DNA of 64,000 nucleotides, taken from positions 928,535-992,534 of the forward strand of contig NZ_LFIJ01000002.1 in NCBI RefSeq assembly GCF_001187555.1. Direction: 5' to 3'. The stretch's first letter is position 1, and each line of letters begins with the position of its first letter. The notes beneath the pieces were generated by a model. That model was not told the origin of the DNA, did not search any database, and was given only the letters and a program-made list of their open reading frames with translations. The stretch is from Gilvimarinus polysaccharolyticus. GTDB taxonomy: Bacteria; Pseudomonadota; Gammaproteobacteria; Pseudomonadales; Cellvibrionaceae. The position numbers were made by a program, and so were the translations under genes. This document shows positions 7,747 through 16,936 of the stretch, piece after piece.

Positions 7747-7761
7747 GGTTAAGTGCTAACC
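7747..7761. promoter_or_regulatory. candidate LacI-family operator upstream of xylanase
   Basis: GGTTA AGTGC TAACC is a 15-base inverted repeat about 60 bases upstream of the xylanase start. The TGCTAACC half resembles operators of LacI-type xylan and sugar regulators. Assignment is inference. Confidence 0.35.
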
Positions 7762-8739
7762 GATGTCGCGATACATCCTTTAAGTTTTGAAAAATAATGA
7801 ATAACAAATATTGATTGGTTATTTGGCTGCTGGTTAGCGAGCAGTGGCGTAGATTTAAGTGTGGCCGACCCTTATTGTCAATTTGAACTTAAGTCAGATG
7901 AGATGCACTTTGTCTTTGTTTTTGAGTTTGTGCCGTGTGTCACGAAAGCATTGTGTTATTCGAAATATGTAATGGATTATCTTATTCTGTGGATGCTTAA
8001 AGGTAAGTCTGGGGCGCGGCAGCTAGTCGTGGCCCCAACAGCGATTACAAGCTGTCTGAGCAGAAAGGAAAAAAGCGACAGTAAAAGAAGCGATAGCAAC
8101 TCTAAAAAACCGCTGCGTACTTTGCTCTTTTTAGTCTGATTATAGTTTGACTGTGAAAGGTAAAGACTGCCCAGATTTGTTGCGCACATTATATAAATAT
8201 TATTAACAGAGCCGCACGCGCGTTTTTGTGGGTATCAAGTTTGCGTGTGTGCTGCACGTCACCTCTGCTCTTTAGCCCTCCGCCGCCCAAACACTAAAAG
8301 TAAAAGCTCGGCGATGACGCCGAAAACAAAATACCTTGCCGGGTTGGCGTTGCCTTGTTCTTCGTCGGGCGAATGTTACTTTTTTCGGTATGCCGAGACG
8401 CTTCCGGTTCCGTTGCTTTTGAAACCTTTCTCGGTTTACTGGGTAACCACTTGGTAACGACTACTGCGGCTATTTTCTCTGGGTATTGTTCCGTGCGCGA
8501 GTCAGTACTCATCCCTGCCAAACCTATTCAGCGAGGGCGTTGCTTTGGAGATGTTTCTGATCTCAGCAGGTCGGAGGCGTCGGCCCTAACCCAGAGGTAG
8601 GCGGTAAGTCGTCAGGCCACTGAATTACCGGTGTGAGGGTTATGCGGGCAGGTTTAGGGCTAACTTCTCTTGATGTCCTTAGGCTATTTGGTTGCCAGAT
8701 TCTTATAGTTAATATCAATCAGCCTGCCGATATTTGATC
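7762..8739. other. long intergenic region between divergent xylanase and TonB receptor genes
   Basis: Nearly 1 kb with no convincing gene. Several reading frames of 70-92 codons exist on both strands, but none has a family match, a consistent composition or a good ribosome site. It probably holds the divergent promoters and 5' leaders, and an unrecognised small RNA cannot be excluded. Confidence 0.45.
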
Positions 8740-8810
8740 TTGACATCCCTTTAATACCTGATAGCTTGTAGATAAATCGGTTTAGTAGAACGGTTTAGTA
8801 AAACGTTTTA
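8740..8810 (+). promoter_or_regulatory. candidate promoter and operator of the TonB receptor
   Basis: TTGACA (8740-8745) is a perfect -35 box; the -10 box is unclear. A 13-base unit CGGTTTAGTAGAA / CGGTTTAGTAAAA is repeated in tandem at 8778-8803 and runs into the perfect 12-base palindrome TAAAACGTTTTA (8799-8810). The palindrome with central CG is the form bound by LacI-type repressors. Binding protein unknown. Confidence 0.45.
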
Positions 8811-8884
8811 TAGGTTGCTCTTGCTTCAGCGCTATTAATTTATATAAAAAACCAATACGGCATCGCGCCGTGAAAGGGGTGTTC

Positions 8885-11866
8885 ATGAAAACAAAATTAA
8901 ATAAAATCAACACAGTATTGCAGAGTCATCGGTCCCGCCCTTTGATTTGCAGTACCGCCTTAATTGCCGCTTTAGTGGCGCCATCTGTATTAGCCCAGAA
9001 CGCTAAAACCTCGCCAGCAGAGAATAAACTAGAGGAAGTTGTCGTTACCGGTATGCGCAGTTCGTTAACCAATGCGCTGGCAAAGAAACGCGAGTCGAGC
9101 AACTTAGTTGAGGTGATTCAGGCCGTTGATATTGGCAAGTTGCCGGATCAGAACTTAGCTGAGGTACTTGAGAATGTCACTGGCATCCAGATTACCCGAA
9201 CCGCAGGTGTGGGTACTGGGGTACAGATCCGGGGTACTAACGCAAACCGGACCGAGATTAATGGCGTGTCGACCGTGGGCTCGGGTGCAGGTCGCAGTGG
9301 TATCGACTTTGACGATGTTTCAGCAAGTCTTATCTCTGCGGTTGAGGTGACGAAGGCGCCTGATGCTAAAACCATTGAAGGCTCTGTGGGCGGCACAATT
9401 AATTTAAGAACGATTCGACCACTGCAGTTAACTGAAACCTTAGCGGCGGTTAGAGTACAGGGTGAGTCAAGTAGTCTTTCTGATGAAGGCATGACGCCTA
9501 GGTTCTCGGGAACTTACGGAGACAACTGGGAAACTAGTGCGGGTAACTTCGGTGTTGTTATCAGTGGTAGTTATGCAGAGCAAGACGTTACCGCTTTCCG
9601 CCCTCGGGTTGACCGTGACAACGTCGTCACCTCAGATGGCGGTAGCCCCAACGCTCAAGATTTTGATTTTTTAGGCATTCAATTCCTTAACCAAGATTAC
9701 GATAACTTCGAATATGAAACAGTGAATCTAGCGGGCTCATTGGAGTGGGAGCCAAGCGATAATACAAAATTTTATTTTGATGCCATCGTCAATGATCAAG
9801 AACGCTATGCAGAAAGTGTAGCCGTGCAGGCGTCGGGTGTGAGTGATCTTATTGGGATAGCCGTGCCGAGTGAATTTGAAACGGTAGACTTTGGCAGCTT
9901 AGACGGTCAAGACCTTGGTAGTATTCAAGCTGCCGTTAAAGGGGTTATTCCGGTTGAGGAGGGCGGTGCTGATCCAAATTTACGTTTTGCCGGTGACACC
10001 ATCTCACGCGTGACTAAGAGCGAAATATTTAGGCTGGGTGGTGAATGGCAATTTGAAAAATTACAAGCCACGGTGGAATTGTCGTCTTCGACGTCTAACT
10101 CTACAAAACCACAAGTAAACACAACCCTTAATTTTATTAACCCCAACGCTGCGGTTAACTCTTCCAACGAAAATGGAACCCCATTCGAATATGACTTAAC
10201 CGGTGGATCATTAGCCTTTGGTATTGCATTTGACGAAATAAATTCTCCTAGCGCTGAAGATATGATGAACCCAGCTAATTATATGCTGCGTTCCGTCGAT
10301 ACCGCTCGCGATATCATTGAAAATACAGAAGATGCTTTTCGTGCTGACTTTATTTACGATTTAGATTGGTCGGTCTTCACTACGCTTGATTTTGGTTATC
10401 GCCACAGTGTGGCCTCCAGTATGACAGATCAGATTCGTGCCAATGTCAGCCTGAGAAACTATGATGACAGCCCGCGTGGTGATCTTTTTGCGGAGCTTCT
10501 TACCGCCGGGCCGGATAATTTTGGTGACGCGGATGGTCGGGATTTATTTGTCAAAGATTTTTTGATGATCAACCCAGAAATGATTGCCAGCGATCAGGAT
10601 AACGTACTTAGCATACTTAACGCTGCCGTTACCGCTCACGGAGGTTCAATACCGGTTACCGCCCCCACGTCGGAAGTCGATGCTTTCTTTGATATCGAAG
10701 AAACCACAAATGCTATTTATGCGCAGGCAAACTTTTCTACCCAATACCTTCGCGGTAACTTCGGCGTTCGCTATTTGGAAACTGAAGTCGCATCGACTGG
10801 TAATTCAAGCACGACAGATGCCAATGGTAATCCTACTGTTTCACAGGTTACCACTGTGGGTGATTATGACTTTTTTTTGCCAAGGCTAAACCTGGTTGCG
10901 GATTTAACCGACGATTTAGTGTTGCGCGCCGGTTGGGGTAAAGATATTCGTCGCCCTGATTTTAATGACCTGTCAACGTCTGTTACGTATCCAACCAGCC
11001 CTAACCCCCCTATTTCAGTGGGTAATCCGGGTTTAGTGCCTGAAGAAGTAACGTCATTTGATATTTCCGCAGAATGGTATTTTGCCGAGGCAAGTGTTTT
11101 AAGTATCGGTTACTTTCATAAAACGCGCAAAAATTTACACGTCAGTCAGCAAAATGATCCTTACGAAGACCCAGATACTGGTTATCGAGATATTGTTGGT
11201 CCTGAGTGTGAAGACGGCGGTATTTGGAACCCCATTGCGGATATCAACGTATTTGGCCCTGTCGGTGTCGGTGTATGTGTTCCTTGGTCAACCACTATCA
11301 ATGATGCTGGCGAAACCACACAGAAAGGTATTGAGGTAGCCGCGCAATATGATCTATCACAATTTGAAGATACTTTAGGCTGGGCATCAGGATTTGGTAT
11401 TTTGGCTAACTATACCTTCCAGGAATTCTCCGGAGGTGAAGCCGTTGATACGGCTACAAGTCGCGCTAATGCAATCTTTGCCGCATCGACTGGTATAGAT
11501 GGTATTGACGTTTCAGCCAACCAGTCATTGATAGACTTATCTGAAAACGCTTATAACATTACGGTTTATTATGAAAAGTATGGCCTTTCAACCCGTATGC
11601 GTTACACCTGGCGAGAAGCTTACCGTTCAGAAGATTTTGGCAGTACCTTTAACTACCCAATGGGTTTTCCTGTGGTGCAGGAAGACAGGGGACAGCTTAA
11701 TGCCAGCATCGGTTACGATGTGACAGATCACCTCAATGTTGGTTTGGAAGCGGTTAATTTAACTGAATCAAAGGTTGAACAATCTTGTGTCAACGAAGGT
11801 TCATTATTGTGTTTCCAAGGGCTTACCGATCGCCGCATCACGTTTGGTGTGAGCTATCGCTGGTAA
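8885..11866 (+). CDS. TonB-dependent outer membrane receptor
   Basis: Outer membrane active transporter of 993 residues. An N-terminal signal peptide ends near SVLAQ. A TonB box-like stretch EEVVVTGMRSSL is followed by the plug domain with GKLPDQNLAEVLENVTGIQI, then a long beta-barrel ending in an aromatic residue (YRW). The phrases match the Xanthomonas/Caulobacter type TonB receptor group, many of which import oligosaccharides. ATG at 8885 has AAGGGG upstream and is preferred to a GTG at 8870. It is divergent from the xylanase, which suggests xylo-oligosaccharide or other glycan uptake; the ligand is inferred. Confidence 0.92.
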   Translation: MKTKLNKINTVLQSHRSRPLICSTALIAALVAPSVLAQNAKTSPAENKLEEVVVTGMRSSLTNALAKKRESSNLVEVIQAVDIGKLPDQNLAEVLENVTGIQITRTAGVGTGVQIRGTNANRTEINGVSTVGSGAGRSGIDFDDVSASLISAVEVTKAPDAKTIEGSVGGTINLRTIRPLQLTETLAAVRVQGESSSLSDEGMTPRFSGTYGDNWETSAGNFGVVISGSYAEQDVTAFRPRVDRDNVVTSDGGSPNAQDFDFLGIQFLNQDYDNFEYETVNLAGSLEWEPSDNTKFYFDAIVNDQERYAESVAVQASGVSDLIGIAVPSEFETVDFGSLDGQDLGSIQAAVKGVIPVEEGGADPNLRFAGDTISRVTKSEIFRLGGEWQFEKLQATVELSSSTSNSTKPQVNTTLNFINPNAAVNSSNENGTPFEYDLTGGSLAFGIAFDEINSPSAEDMMNPANYMLRSVDTARDIIENTEDAFRADFIYDLDWSVFTTLDFGYRHSVASSMTDQIRANVSLRNYDDSPRGDLFAELLTAGPDNFGDADGRDLFVKDFLMINPEMIASDQDNVLSILNAAVTAHGGSIPVTAPTSEVDAFFDIEETTNAIYAQANFSTQYLRGNFGVRYLETEVASTGNSSTTDANGNPTVSQVTTVGDYDFFLPRLNLVADLTDDLVLRAGWGKDIRRPDFNDLSTSVTYPTSPNPPISVGNPGLVPEEVTSFDISAEWYFAEASVLSIGYFHKTRKNLHVSQQNDPYEDPDTGYRDIVGPECEDGGIWNPIADINVFGPVGVGVCVPWSTTINDAGETTQKGIEVAAQYDLSQFEDTLGWASGFGILANYTFQEFSGGEAVDTATSRANAIFAASTGIDGIDVSANQSLIDLSENAYNITVYYEKYGLSTRMRYTWREAYRSEDFGSTFNYPMGFPVVQEDRGQLNASIGYDVTDHLNVGLEAVNLTESKVEQSCVNEGSLLCFQGLTDRRITFGVSYRW

Positions 11867-12049
11867 CAAGTTAAGGCGATTATTTTAAATTACTAAACGA
11901 TAAGTAAAACTCGTTCAGGTTGTGTAACGTTTTTTCCGAGTGATATTAAGCCGTGTTTAATGGCGAAAAATTTCCTCGGGTATGTGCGATATGCGCCTGG
12001 ACGATATTCTTATCCGTATATGGATGCCGAACGCTCGGAGATCATAGAA

Positions 12050-13030
12050 ATGAAAATGGCTAGAGTTATATTGAGCGCAATTGTTTTTTGTGCTCTTGCG
12101 GTTAATGTTAAGGCGAAAACACCTTATAGCCTTACAGATAATGATGTGACGGTGGTGAATGGGATTGTTACCTCCTCGATACTTACTAACGCCGATGGAG
12201 ATAATTATCGACCGGATATTGTTATCTCCAAGATGCTTGATGGTCAGGTAGTCAAAGGTATTGGGGATAATGTTTTTCAAGATAAAAGTCTAACCAGTGT
12301 CAAGCTTCCTGCAGGGCTTACTTCCATTGGCGAGTTTGCTTTTCAGAATAATCGTTTAACCACAGTGGATTTTCCCGATAGTCTTACCTTTATTGGTGCG
12401 GGCGCTTTCGAGTTCAATAGAATAACCCATGTGGTTTTTCCGGAAGGTATTACGACGATTGAGAAATGGGCTTTTGCAACGAACAGTGTTATTCGTGTGA
12501 GATGGCCCGCTGGACTCACCTCCGTTGGGGACAGTGCATTTCGGGATAATAGCCTTATCGTTGTTGACTTACCGGCAGGGGTTACAGCTATTGGTGAATT
12601 TGCGTTTCAGAATAACCGTATCATCCGTTTGGTTTTGCCCGCCGGGCTTACGACCATTGAGCATAGCGCGTTCAATGTAAACTTTCTGACAAGTGTGGAT
12701 TTTCCAGCGGGGATTAAAGTCATTGAAGACAGTGCATTTCGGGATAATCGCTTAACGAACCTAGAGTTACCTGCAGGACTTAAGTCTATTGGCCATAAAG
12801 CTTTTCTTGCCAACCGTTTAACCCATGTGGATTTGCCGGCTGGAGTTGCGTTTATAGGGGAAGATACGTTTAAAATTAATAGTGATTTTGAACGCTTTGC
12901 CTTACCGCAAGGGGGTGAGGCCGACGCTGCGGTACGCTGGAAGGCAAGCGACGGAACGGTTTTAGAGGCCGGACATATCGTGTTACCTGAAAATTTCTCG
13001 AACAGTTATAAAGCGATTGCTCAAGATTAG
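12050..13030 (+). CDS. secreted BspA-like leucine-rich repeat protein
   Basis: A 326-residue secreted protein. A signal peptide (MKMARVILSAIVFCALAVNVKA) is followed by about nine full 22-residue LRR_5 (BspA-type) repeats plus a partial one. The repeat pattern is IGxxAFxxNxLTxVxLPAGLTx. BspA-type repeats form a curved solenoid for protein or surface binding in adhesins. The frame is open from 11960, but the sequence before 12050 is not signal-like and CGGAG lies before the ATG at 12050. It lies 180 bases after the TonB receptor gene and may be transcribed from it. Binding partner unknown. Confidence 0.85.
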   Translation: MKMARVILSAIVFCALAVNVKAKTPYSLTDNDVTVVNGIVTSSILTNADGDNYRPDIVISKMLDGQVVKGIGDNVFQDKSLTSVKLPAGLTSIGEFAFQNNRLTTVDFPDSLTFIGAGAFEFNRITHVVFPEGITTIEKWAFATNSVIRVRWPAGLTSVGDSAFRDNSLIVVDLPAGVTAIGEFAFQNNRIIRLVLPAGLTTIEHSAFNVNFLTSVDFPAGIKVIEDSAFRDNRLTNLELPAGLKSIGHKAFLANRLTHVDLPAGVAFIGEDTFKINSDFERFALPQGGEADAAVRWKASDGTVLEAGHIVLPENFSNSYKAIAQD

Positions 13031-13364
13031 AAGCGTCTCGCATTAAGCTTAAACAGCGACAAGTTTTTGTGGTCATATTTTGTGCAAAAAACGCACAGAA
13101 GCCACCAGCAAAAATTTGTCCGGTGAGCCGGGCATTCGATGTCGCTACCACCTTGCCTCGCCCACACCGCATTGTAGATAACCCTACTTCTTACTCTGCG
13201 GTGAGGGTTTTCTCTTAGTGGTGATGCTAAGACGCTCTGTAGCGCGCACTCAATCCCCCCCACTTATACAAACCAGTTATAACCCTAGTCGAAATCACTA
13301 TTTTCCCTGCTCCTTAAGTTTCGGTATCCTCGCCGCCTTATTGTCAGTAATTGGGTTTGAATAA
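13031..13364. other. intergenic region without recognised gene
   Basis: About 330 bases. AACCCT (13179-13184) and AGGGTTTT (about 13204-13211) could make a weak terminator stem for the LRR gene, but the loop is large. Reading frames here are short and show no family features. Confidence 0.4.
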
Positions 13365-15134
13365 ATGGAATGGCAGGCGTTGTTGTCGCTGGGTTTGGCG
13401 GTTGGTGCATTGGCGGTACTGATCTTTACTCGTATTGCCGCGCACTTGGTGATGATGGCGGTGCTGATCATTCTGAGCGCCACAGGAGTCTTGACCGCGA
13501 CAGAGGCATTTGCCGGTTTTAGCAACCACGGGGTGTTGACGGTGGCGGCTATGTTTGTGGTTGCTGCGGGTATTCATAGCTCGGGCGGTGTTGATTTATT
13601 GGTCAAAAACGTCTTGCGCCACCCAAAAAGCGTGCGCGCCGCGCAAATGCGTATTGGTATTCCGGTGGCACTGCTCAGCGCTTTTTTAAACAATACGCCA
13701 GTTGTGGCTACTATGATTCCGGCTGTGCGTGCTTGGGCGCGGCAGATTGATATTCCCGCCTCTAAGCTGATGATCCCGCTAAGCTACTCGGCCATCTTGG
13801 GCGGTACGTTAACTCTGATTGGCACCAGTACTAATTTGGTAGTCAATGGCCAGTATCAAGAGTTAACCGGTAATGCCGGATTTTCGTTATTTTCGATTAC
13901 CGTGGTGGGCTTGCCTGTGGTGATTGTGGGCATGTTGTTTATTTACTTTGTGTTTCCTAAAAGCCTGCCCGATCGACAAGAAAAAGCCATGTTTGGCAAT
14001 GTCCGCGAATTTACCTTAGAGGTAGCGGTGGCTTCCGATGGCCCGTTGGTGGGACAAACGGTAGAAGAGGCGGGCCTGCGTAATTTTAAGCAAATTTATT
14101 TGATCGAGATCGAACGCGGCGGCGCCATTGTACCGGCGGTAAGCTCCGAGGAGCTGCTGCAAGGCGGTGATCGTTTAGTGTTTGCTGGCAATACCGAAGC
14201 GATCTCTGAGGTGTTACGCATTAAAGGTATTGTGCCCTCCACCGATGGCGAGCCGACCTTGGCCCGCGAGCACCGCGAACGGCGCTTGGTTGAGGCGGTT
14301 ATTTCGCCTCATAGCTTTTGCATTAACCAAACGGTGCGCGATGCTCAGTTTCGTGAGCGTTACGGCGCGGCGGTGCTGGCGGTGGCGCGTAACGGTGAGC
14401 GTTTGCCGGGCAACTTGGGCACAATCAAACTTAAGCCGGGGGATACGCTGTTACTTGAGGCGCGGCCGGCGTTTGTCAGCCGGCAAAAATACAACAAAGA
14501 CTTTCTGTTGATTAGCGATTTGGGCACCGAGCAGCCACGCCATCAGCGGGCGTATTTGTCCTGGGGTATTTTGTTGATCATCGTGCTGGCGGCGGCGTTT
14601 GGGCTGATGAGTATGCTTAATGCGGCTCTGTTGGGTGCGGCTGCGATGATGGTTACCGGTTGTTGCTCGGCGCAACAGGCACAAAAAAGTCTCGACCCAA
14701 CGGTACTACTGACTATTGCCGCATCGTTTGCGCTGGGTAATGCGATGTACAAAACCGGTGTGGCGCAGTGGTTAGCCGATGGCTTGCTGGTGGCGGGGCT
14801 GGGGCATCCGGTATTACTGCTGTTTTTAACGTATGTGGCAGTGTGGTTGCTAACGGAGTCTATTACTAACAATGCGGCCGCGATTTTGATGTTGCCGGTG
14901 GTGTTGGAGCTGACGCAAAAAGCCGCGCTTAACCCCGAGCCGTTTATCTTGGCAACGATGATGGCGGCCTCGGCCAGCTTTAGTACCCCGCTGGGTTATC
15001 AGACTAACCTGATGGTGTATGGCCCCGGTGGTTACCGTTTTACCGATTTTTTAAAAGTGGGTGTACCGATGAGCATGCTGGTGGGGGCCACCACGGTTTT
15101 AGTGTTATCGCTGGGTTGGCAGCTGGCACTTTAA
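13365..15134 (+). CDS. SLC13-type permease with two TrkA-C domains
   Basis: Integral membrane transporter of 589 residues. It has N-terminal transmembrane helices (about 1-200) with the family signature SAFLNNTPVVATMIPAV, and a GTLTLIGTSTNLVVNG re-entrant motif. Two soluble TrkA-C (RCK-C) domains follow (about 205-295 and 300-385), then a C-terminal helix bundle with the matching TESITNNAAAILMLPV repeat. This is the architecture of bacterial SLC13/DASS-like permeases annotated as sulfate or dicarboxylate transporters. Substrate is not determinable here. Stands alone in transcription. Confidence 0.88.
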   Translation: MEWQALLSLGLAVGALAVLIFTRIAAHLVMMAVLIILSATGVLTATEAFAGFSNHGVLTVAAMFVVAAGIHSSGGVDLLVKNVLRHPKSVRAAQMRIGIPVALLSAFLNNTPVVATMIPAVRAWARQIDIPASKLMIPLSYSAILGGTLTLIGTSTNLVVNGQYQELTGNAGFSLFSITVVGLPVVIVGMLFIYFVFPKSLPDRQEKAMFGNVREFTLEVAVASDGPLVGQTVEEAGLRNFKQIYLIEIERGGAIVPAVSSEELLQGGDRLVFAGNTEAISEVLRIKGIVPSTDGEPTLAREHRERRLVEAVISPHSFCINQTVRDAQFRERYGAAVLAVARNGERLPGNLGTIKLKPGDTLLLEARPAFVSRQKYNKDFLLISDLGTEQPRHQRAYLSWGILLIIVLAAAFGLMSMLNAALLGAAAMMVTGCCSAQQAQKSLDPTVLLTIAASFALGNAMYKTGVAQWLADGLLVAGLGHPVLLLFLTYVAVWLLTESITNNAAAILMLPVVLELTQKAALNPEPFILATMMAASASFSTPLGYQTNLMVYGPGGYRFTDFLKVGVPMSMLVGATTVLVLSLGWQLAL

Positions 15135-15212
15135 TAAGGCCGCAGTACTGATTGGTATAGATGGGGTGAGTACTGGCGCGCCCAGAAGGTGATTGGCAAA
15201 AGCTTTAAGGGG

Positions 15213-15257
15213 GCGATAGGCTCTTAGCAATAAAAGTTAAGCGCCTATCGCTAAGAG
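15213..15257. other. interleaved inverted repeats (possible pseudoknot)
   Basis: GCGATAGGC (15213-15221) pairs with GCCTATCGC (15243-15251), and CTCTTAGC (15221-15228) pairs with GCTAAGAG (15250-15257). The order A-B-A'-B' is interleaved, so the stems form either a pseudoknot or two exclusive hairpins. It lies between converging genes. Confidence 0.55.
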
Positions 15258-15299
15258 GTTATGCAAGGCTAGCCCCGCTGGTCTAACCTTTGTGGCAAA

Positions 15300-15833
15300 T
15301 TAACAATAAGTGCCACGTATCGGGTAATCATTGGCGGGGTCGCGAATAAATTCAAGCCCCGAAACTAGCGTCTCTGGCGCCGGCCGCGAGAAAGGCGCGT
15401 TGGCGATATCCACAATTTGAATCCGGCCTTCACCGTTAATCACAAATAGGGCTGGTTCGGCGAACGGGTGATCGGTTTCTTGCTCGGAGCGTGGCTCGGA
15501 GATATACAGGCCCAAGCTCTGCATTTGCTCGACATTAAGCCCATAATAAAGCGGGTAAGATACCGAGAGCTTTTGCTGATGTTCTTGCAATTGCTTGGCG
15601 CTATCAGCCGAGACGGCTACCAACTCCACGTTAATCTCTGCTAATCGCTGTTTGTAATCTTCGAGCTGATTTAAGTATTTTGTACAAATCGGACAGTGCT
15701 TGCCGCGGTATATCACCACCATTTTCCAGCTTGAATCGGAGTTGCGTTGACCGAGAAAAACCTCGTTGTTGGCGCTATCTTTAACCGTAAGTGCTGGAAA
15801 AACAGCGGCGGCGGATATTTTGCTGGATGTCAT
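15300..15833 (-). CDS. peroxiredoxin-like AhpC/TSA thioredoxin-fold protein
   Basis: Thioredoxin-fold protein of 177 residues. The motif VVIYRGKHCPICTKYLNQL places Cys47 and Cys50 in a CxxC-type site of the peroxiredoxin-like AhpC/TSA family, with EPALFVINGEGRIQ downstream. Likely reduces peroxides or acts as a thiol oxidoreductase in the cytoplasm; no signal peptide. GGAG lies six bases before the ATG at 15833, favoured over the ATG at 15845. The gene is followed by the interleaved repeats and converges on the SLC13 permease. Confidence 0.85.
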   Translation of the reverse strand: MTSSKISAAAVFPALTVKDSANNEVFLGQRNSDSSWKMVVIYRGKHCPICTKYLNQLEDYKQRLAEINVELVAVSADSAKQLQEHQQKLSVSYPLYYGLNVEQMQSLGLYISEPRSEQETDHPFAEPALFVINGEGRIQIVDIANAPFSRPAPETLVSGLEFIRDPANDYPIRGTYC

Positions 15834-15905
15834 AGGGATCTCCATACTGCTTAGAAAGAATGAGTTGGCTGAGCAATGTGCCCAACGCTATGAGATACAG
15901 CAATA

Positions 15906-15933
15906 AATAAGCCGACTTAAAAGTCGGCTTATT
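15906..15933. terminator. intrinsic terminator
   Basis: AATAAGCCGACTT and AAGTCGGCTTATT are perfect 13-base complements around a two-base AA spacer. It lies just downstream of the minus-strand Dabb gene and upstream of the peroxiredoxin gene, so it separates the two. Confidence 0.75.
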
Positions 15934-15960
15934 GAGTTGAGCGCTTAGTCGCAAAAATGC

Positions 15961-16371
15961 TTATACGGCGATTGAGTCGTACACGACAACTTTGCTCCAC
16001 AGGTGGCTGCACTGCTCGACAAACTTTAAATGAATGGGGTCGATTTGATAGGCGTCTTGGTCGGCGGCGTTGGCAAACAGCAGCAGCTCTGACACTTGGT
16101 AGCTGTTATCGACCACGTCACGCTGCTCGGTCGAGGCGGGCACACCGACGTGAATGCCCTGCACTGTGCTAATTGCGCCCAAGGTTTTTAGGCCGGCAAT
16201 CAATTGGTCGCGATCTTCGGTCGAGGTGGGGTTTTTTAACCAAAAGTACACTTTATGTACGACAGGGGGCAGATCGCTACAGATTTGGCCTGCTTGGGCC
16301 GTGCCTACGGCGGCGGCCGCGCTTAGAGTGGCGGCGCCTGCAAGAAACTGGCGGCGGGATGAATCGCTCAT
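15961..16371 (-). CDS. Tat-exported Dabb-domain protein
   Basis: A 136-residue protein. The N-terminus SSRRQFLAGAATLSAAAAVGTAQA is a twin-arginine signal peptide. The mature part starts near residue 28 and contains a stress-responsive A/B barrel (Dabb) domain: HKVYFWLKNPTSTEDRDQLIAGLKTL, VGVPASTEQRDVVDNSY, then DPIHLKFVEQ. Dabb proteins are small dimeric ferredoxin-like folds, some enzymes; the substrate here is unknown. Tat export suggests folding before secretion. GGAGAG precedes the ATG at 16371. Confidence 0.82.
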   Translation of the reverse strand: MSDSSRRQFLAGAATLSAAAAVGTAQAGQICSDLPPVVHKVYFWLKNPTSTEDRDQLIAGLKTLGAISTVQGIHVGVPASTEQRDVVDNSYQVSELLLFANAADQDAYQIDPIHLKFVEQCSHLWSKVVVYDSIAV

Positions 16372-16390
16372 GGTGCTCTCCATTTAGGGT

Positions 16391-16418
16391 GTTGTTTGCC
16401 GCAATAGTAGCAAACAAC
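16391..16418. promoter_or_regulatory. inverted repeat upstream of the Dabb gene
   Basis: GTTGTTTGC and GCAAACAAC are a perfect 9-base inverted repeat separated by 10 bases, 20 bases upstream of the Dabb start. The CAAAC/GTTTG halves recall TetR-type (for example PsrA-like) operators. The regulator is not known. Confidence 0.4.
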
Positions 16419-16936
16419 AGCGCTTTGGGCAGCGTTGCACAGAGGTTTAACAGTTCTTTGCCTGTCGCTTATGTTGCTCTGCCAAGGCCGCTCCCCAGAC
16501 CATTGCACCCGCTTAAACACTTACGGCGGTACTGGTTAAGCGTTGATGTCGCCCATCTAACCCCTGCGTGGGCTTTAGGCATGCTGTCACGTGCGCTATA
16601 GCCAAATCATCAGAACATCTGAATAACGGTTTTGTTATGGAGGCGCAATCGAGCTAACAAAAGCGTATTAGTGTCAGCTTTTTAGCTTCAGTGGCGACTC
16701 ATTGTGAGGTGTTCGTGAATTTTTGTTATGGGGGCTGTTTTTTAGTGTGCTTCTGCTAGGCTTACTACAGCACGTTAGTCGATAACGGCTCGCAGTGCTT
16801 CGGCAACTGTGCTATTGATACTTAAAGGGTGTAAACCCTTTGCCGTTGGTTGCTCAGCTGAGTATATTATTACTCTGCCAATTGGTAGTTGCTCGCAACC
16901 TTATTTCGTCGCTCGGCCGACGCAGAGGAGTCACAT
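16419..16936. other. intergenic region upstream of the FadL-like gene
   Basis: About 520 bases between divergent genes with no supported gene; overlapping frames are low complexity and unlike known proteins. GAGGAG at 16925-16930 is the ribosome site of the next gene. No clear promoter boxes are recognised. Confidence 0.4.

Noticed and set aside
7861..8600. Several 70-92 codon frames in the xylanase-TonB intergenic region
   Set aside because: Overlapping frames on both strands with no motifs; typical of chance open frames.
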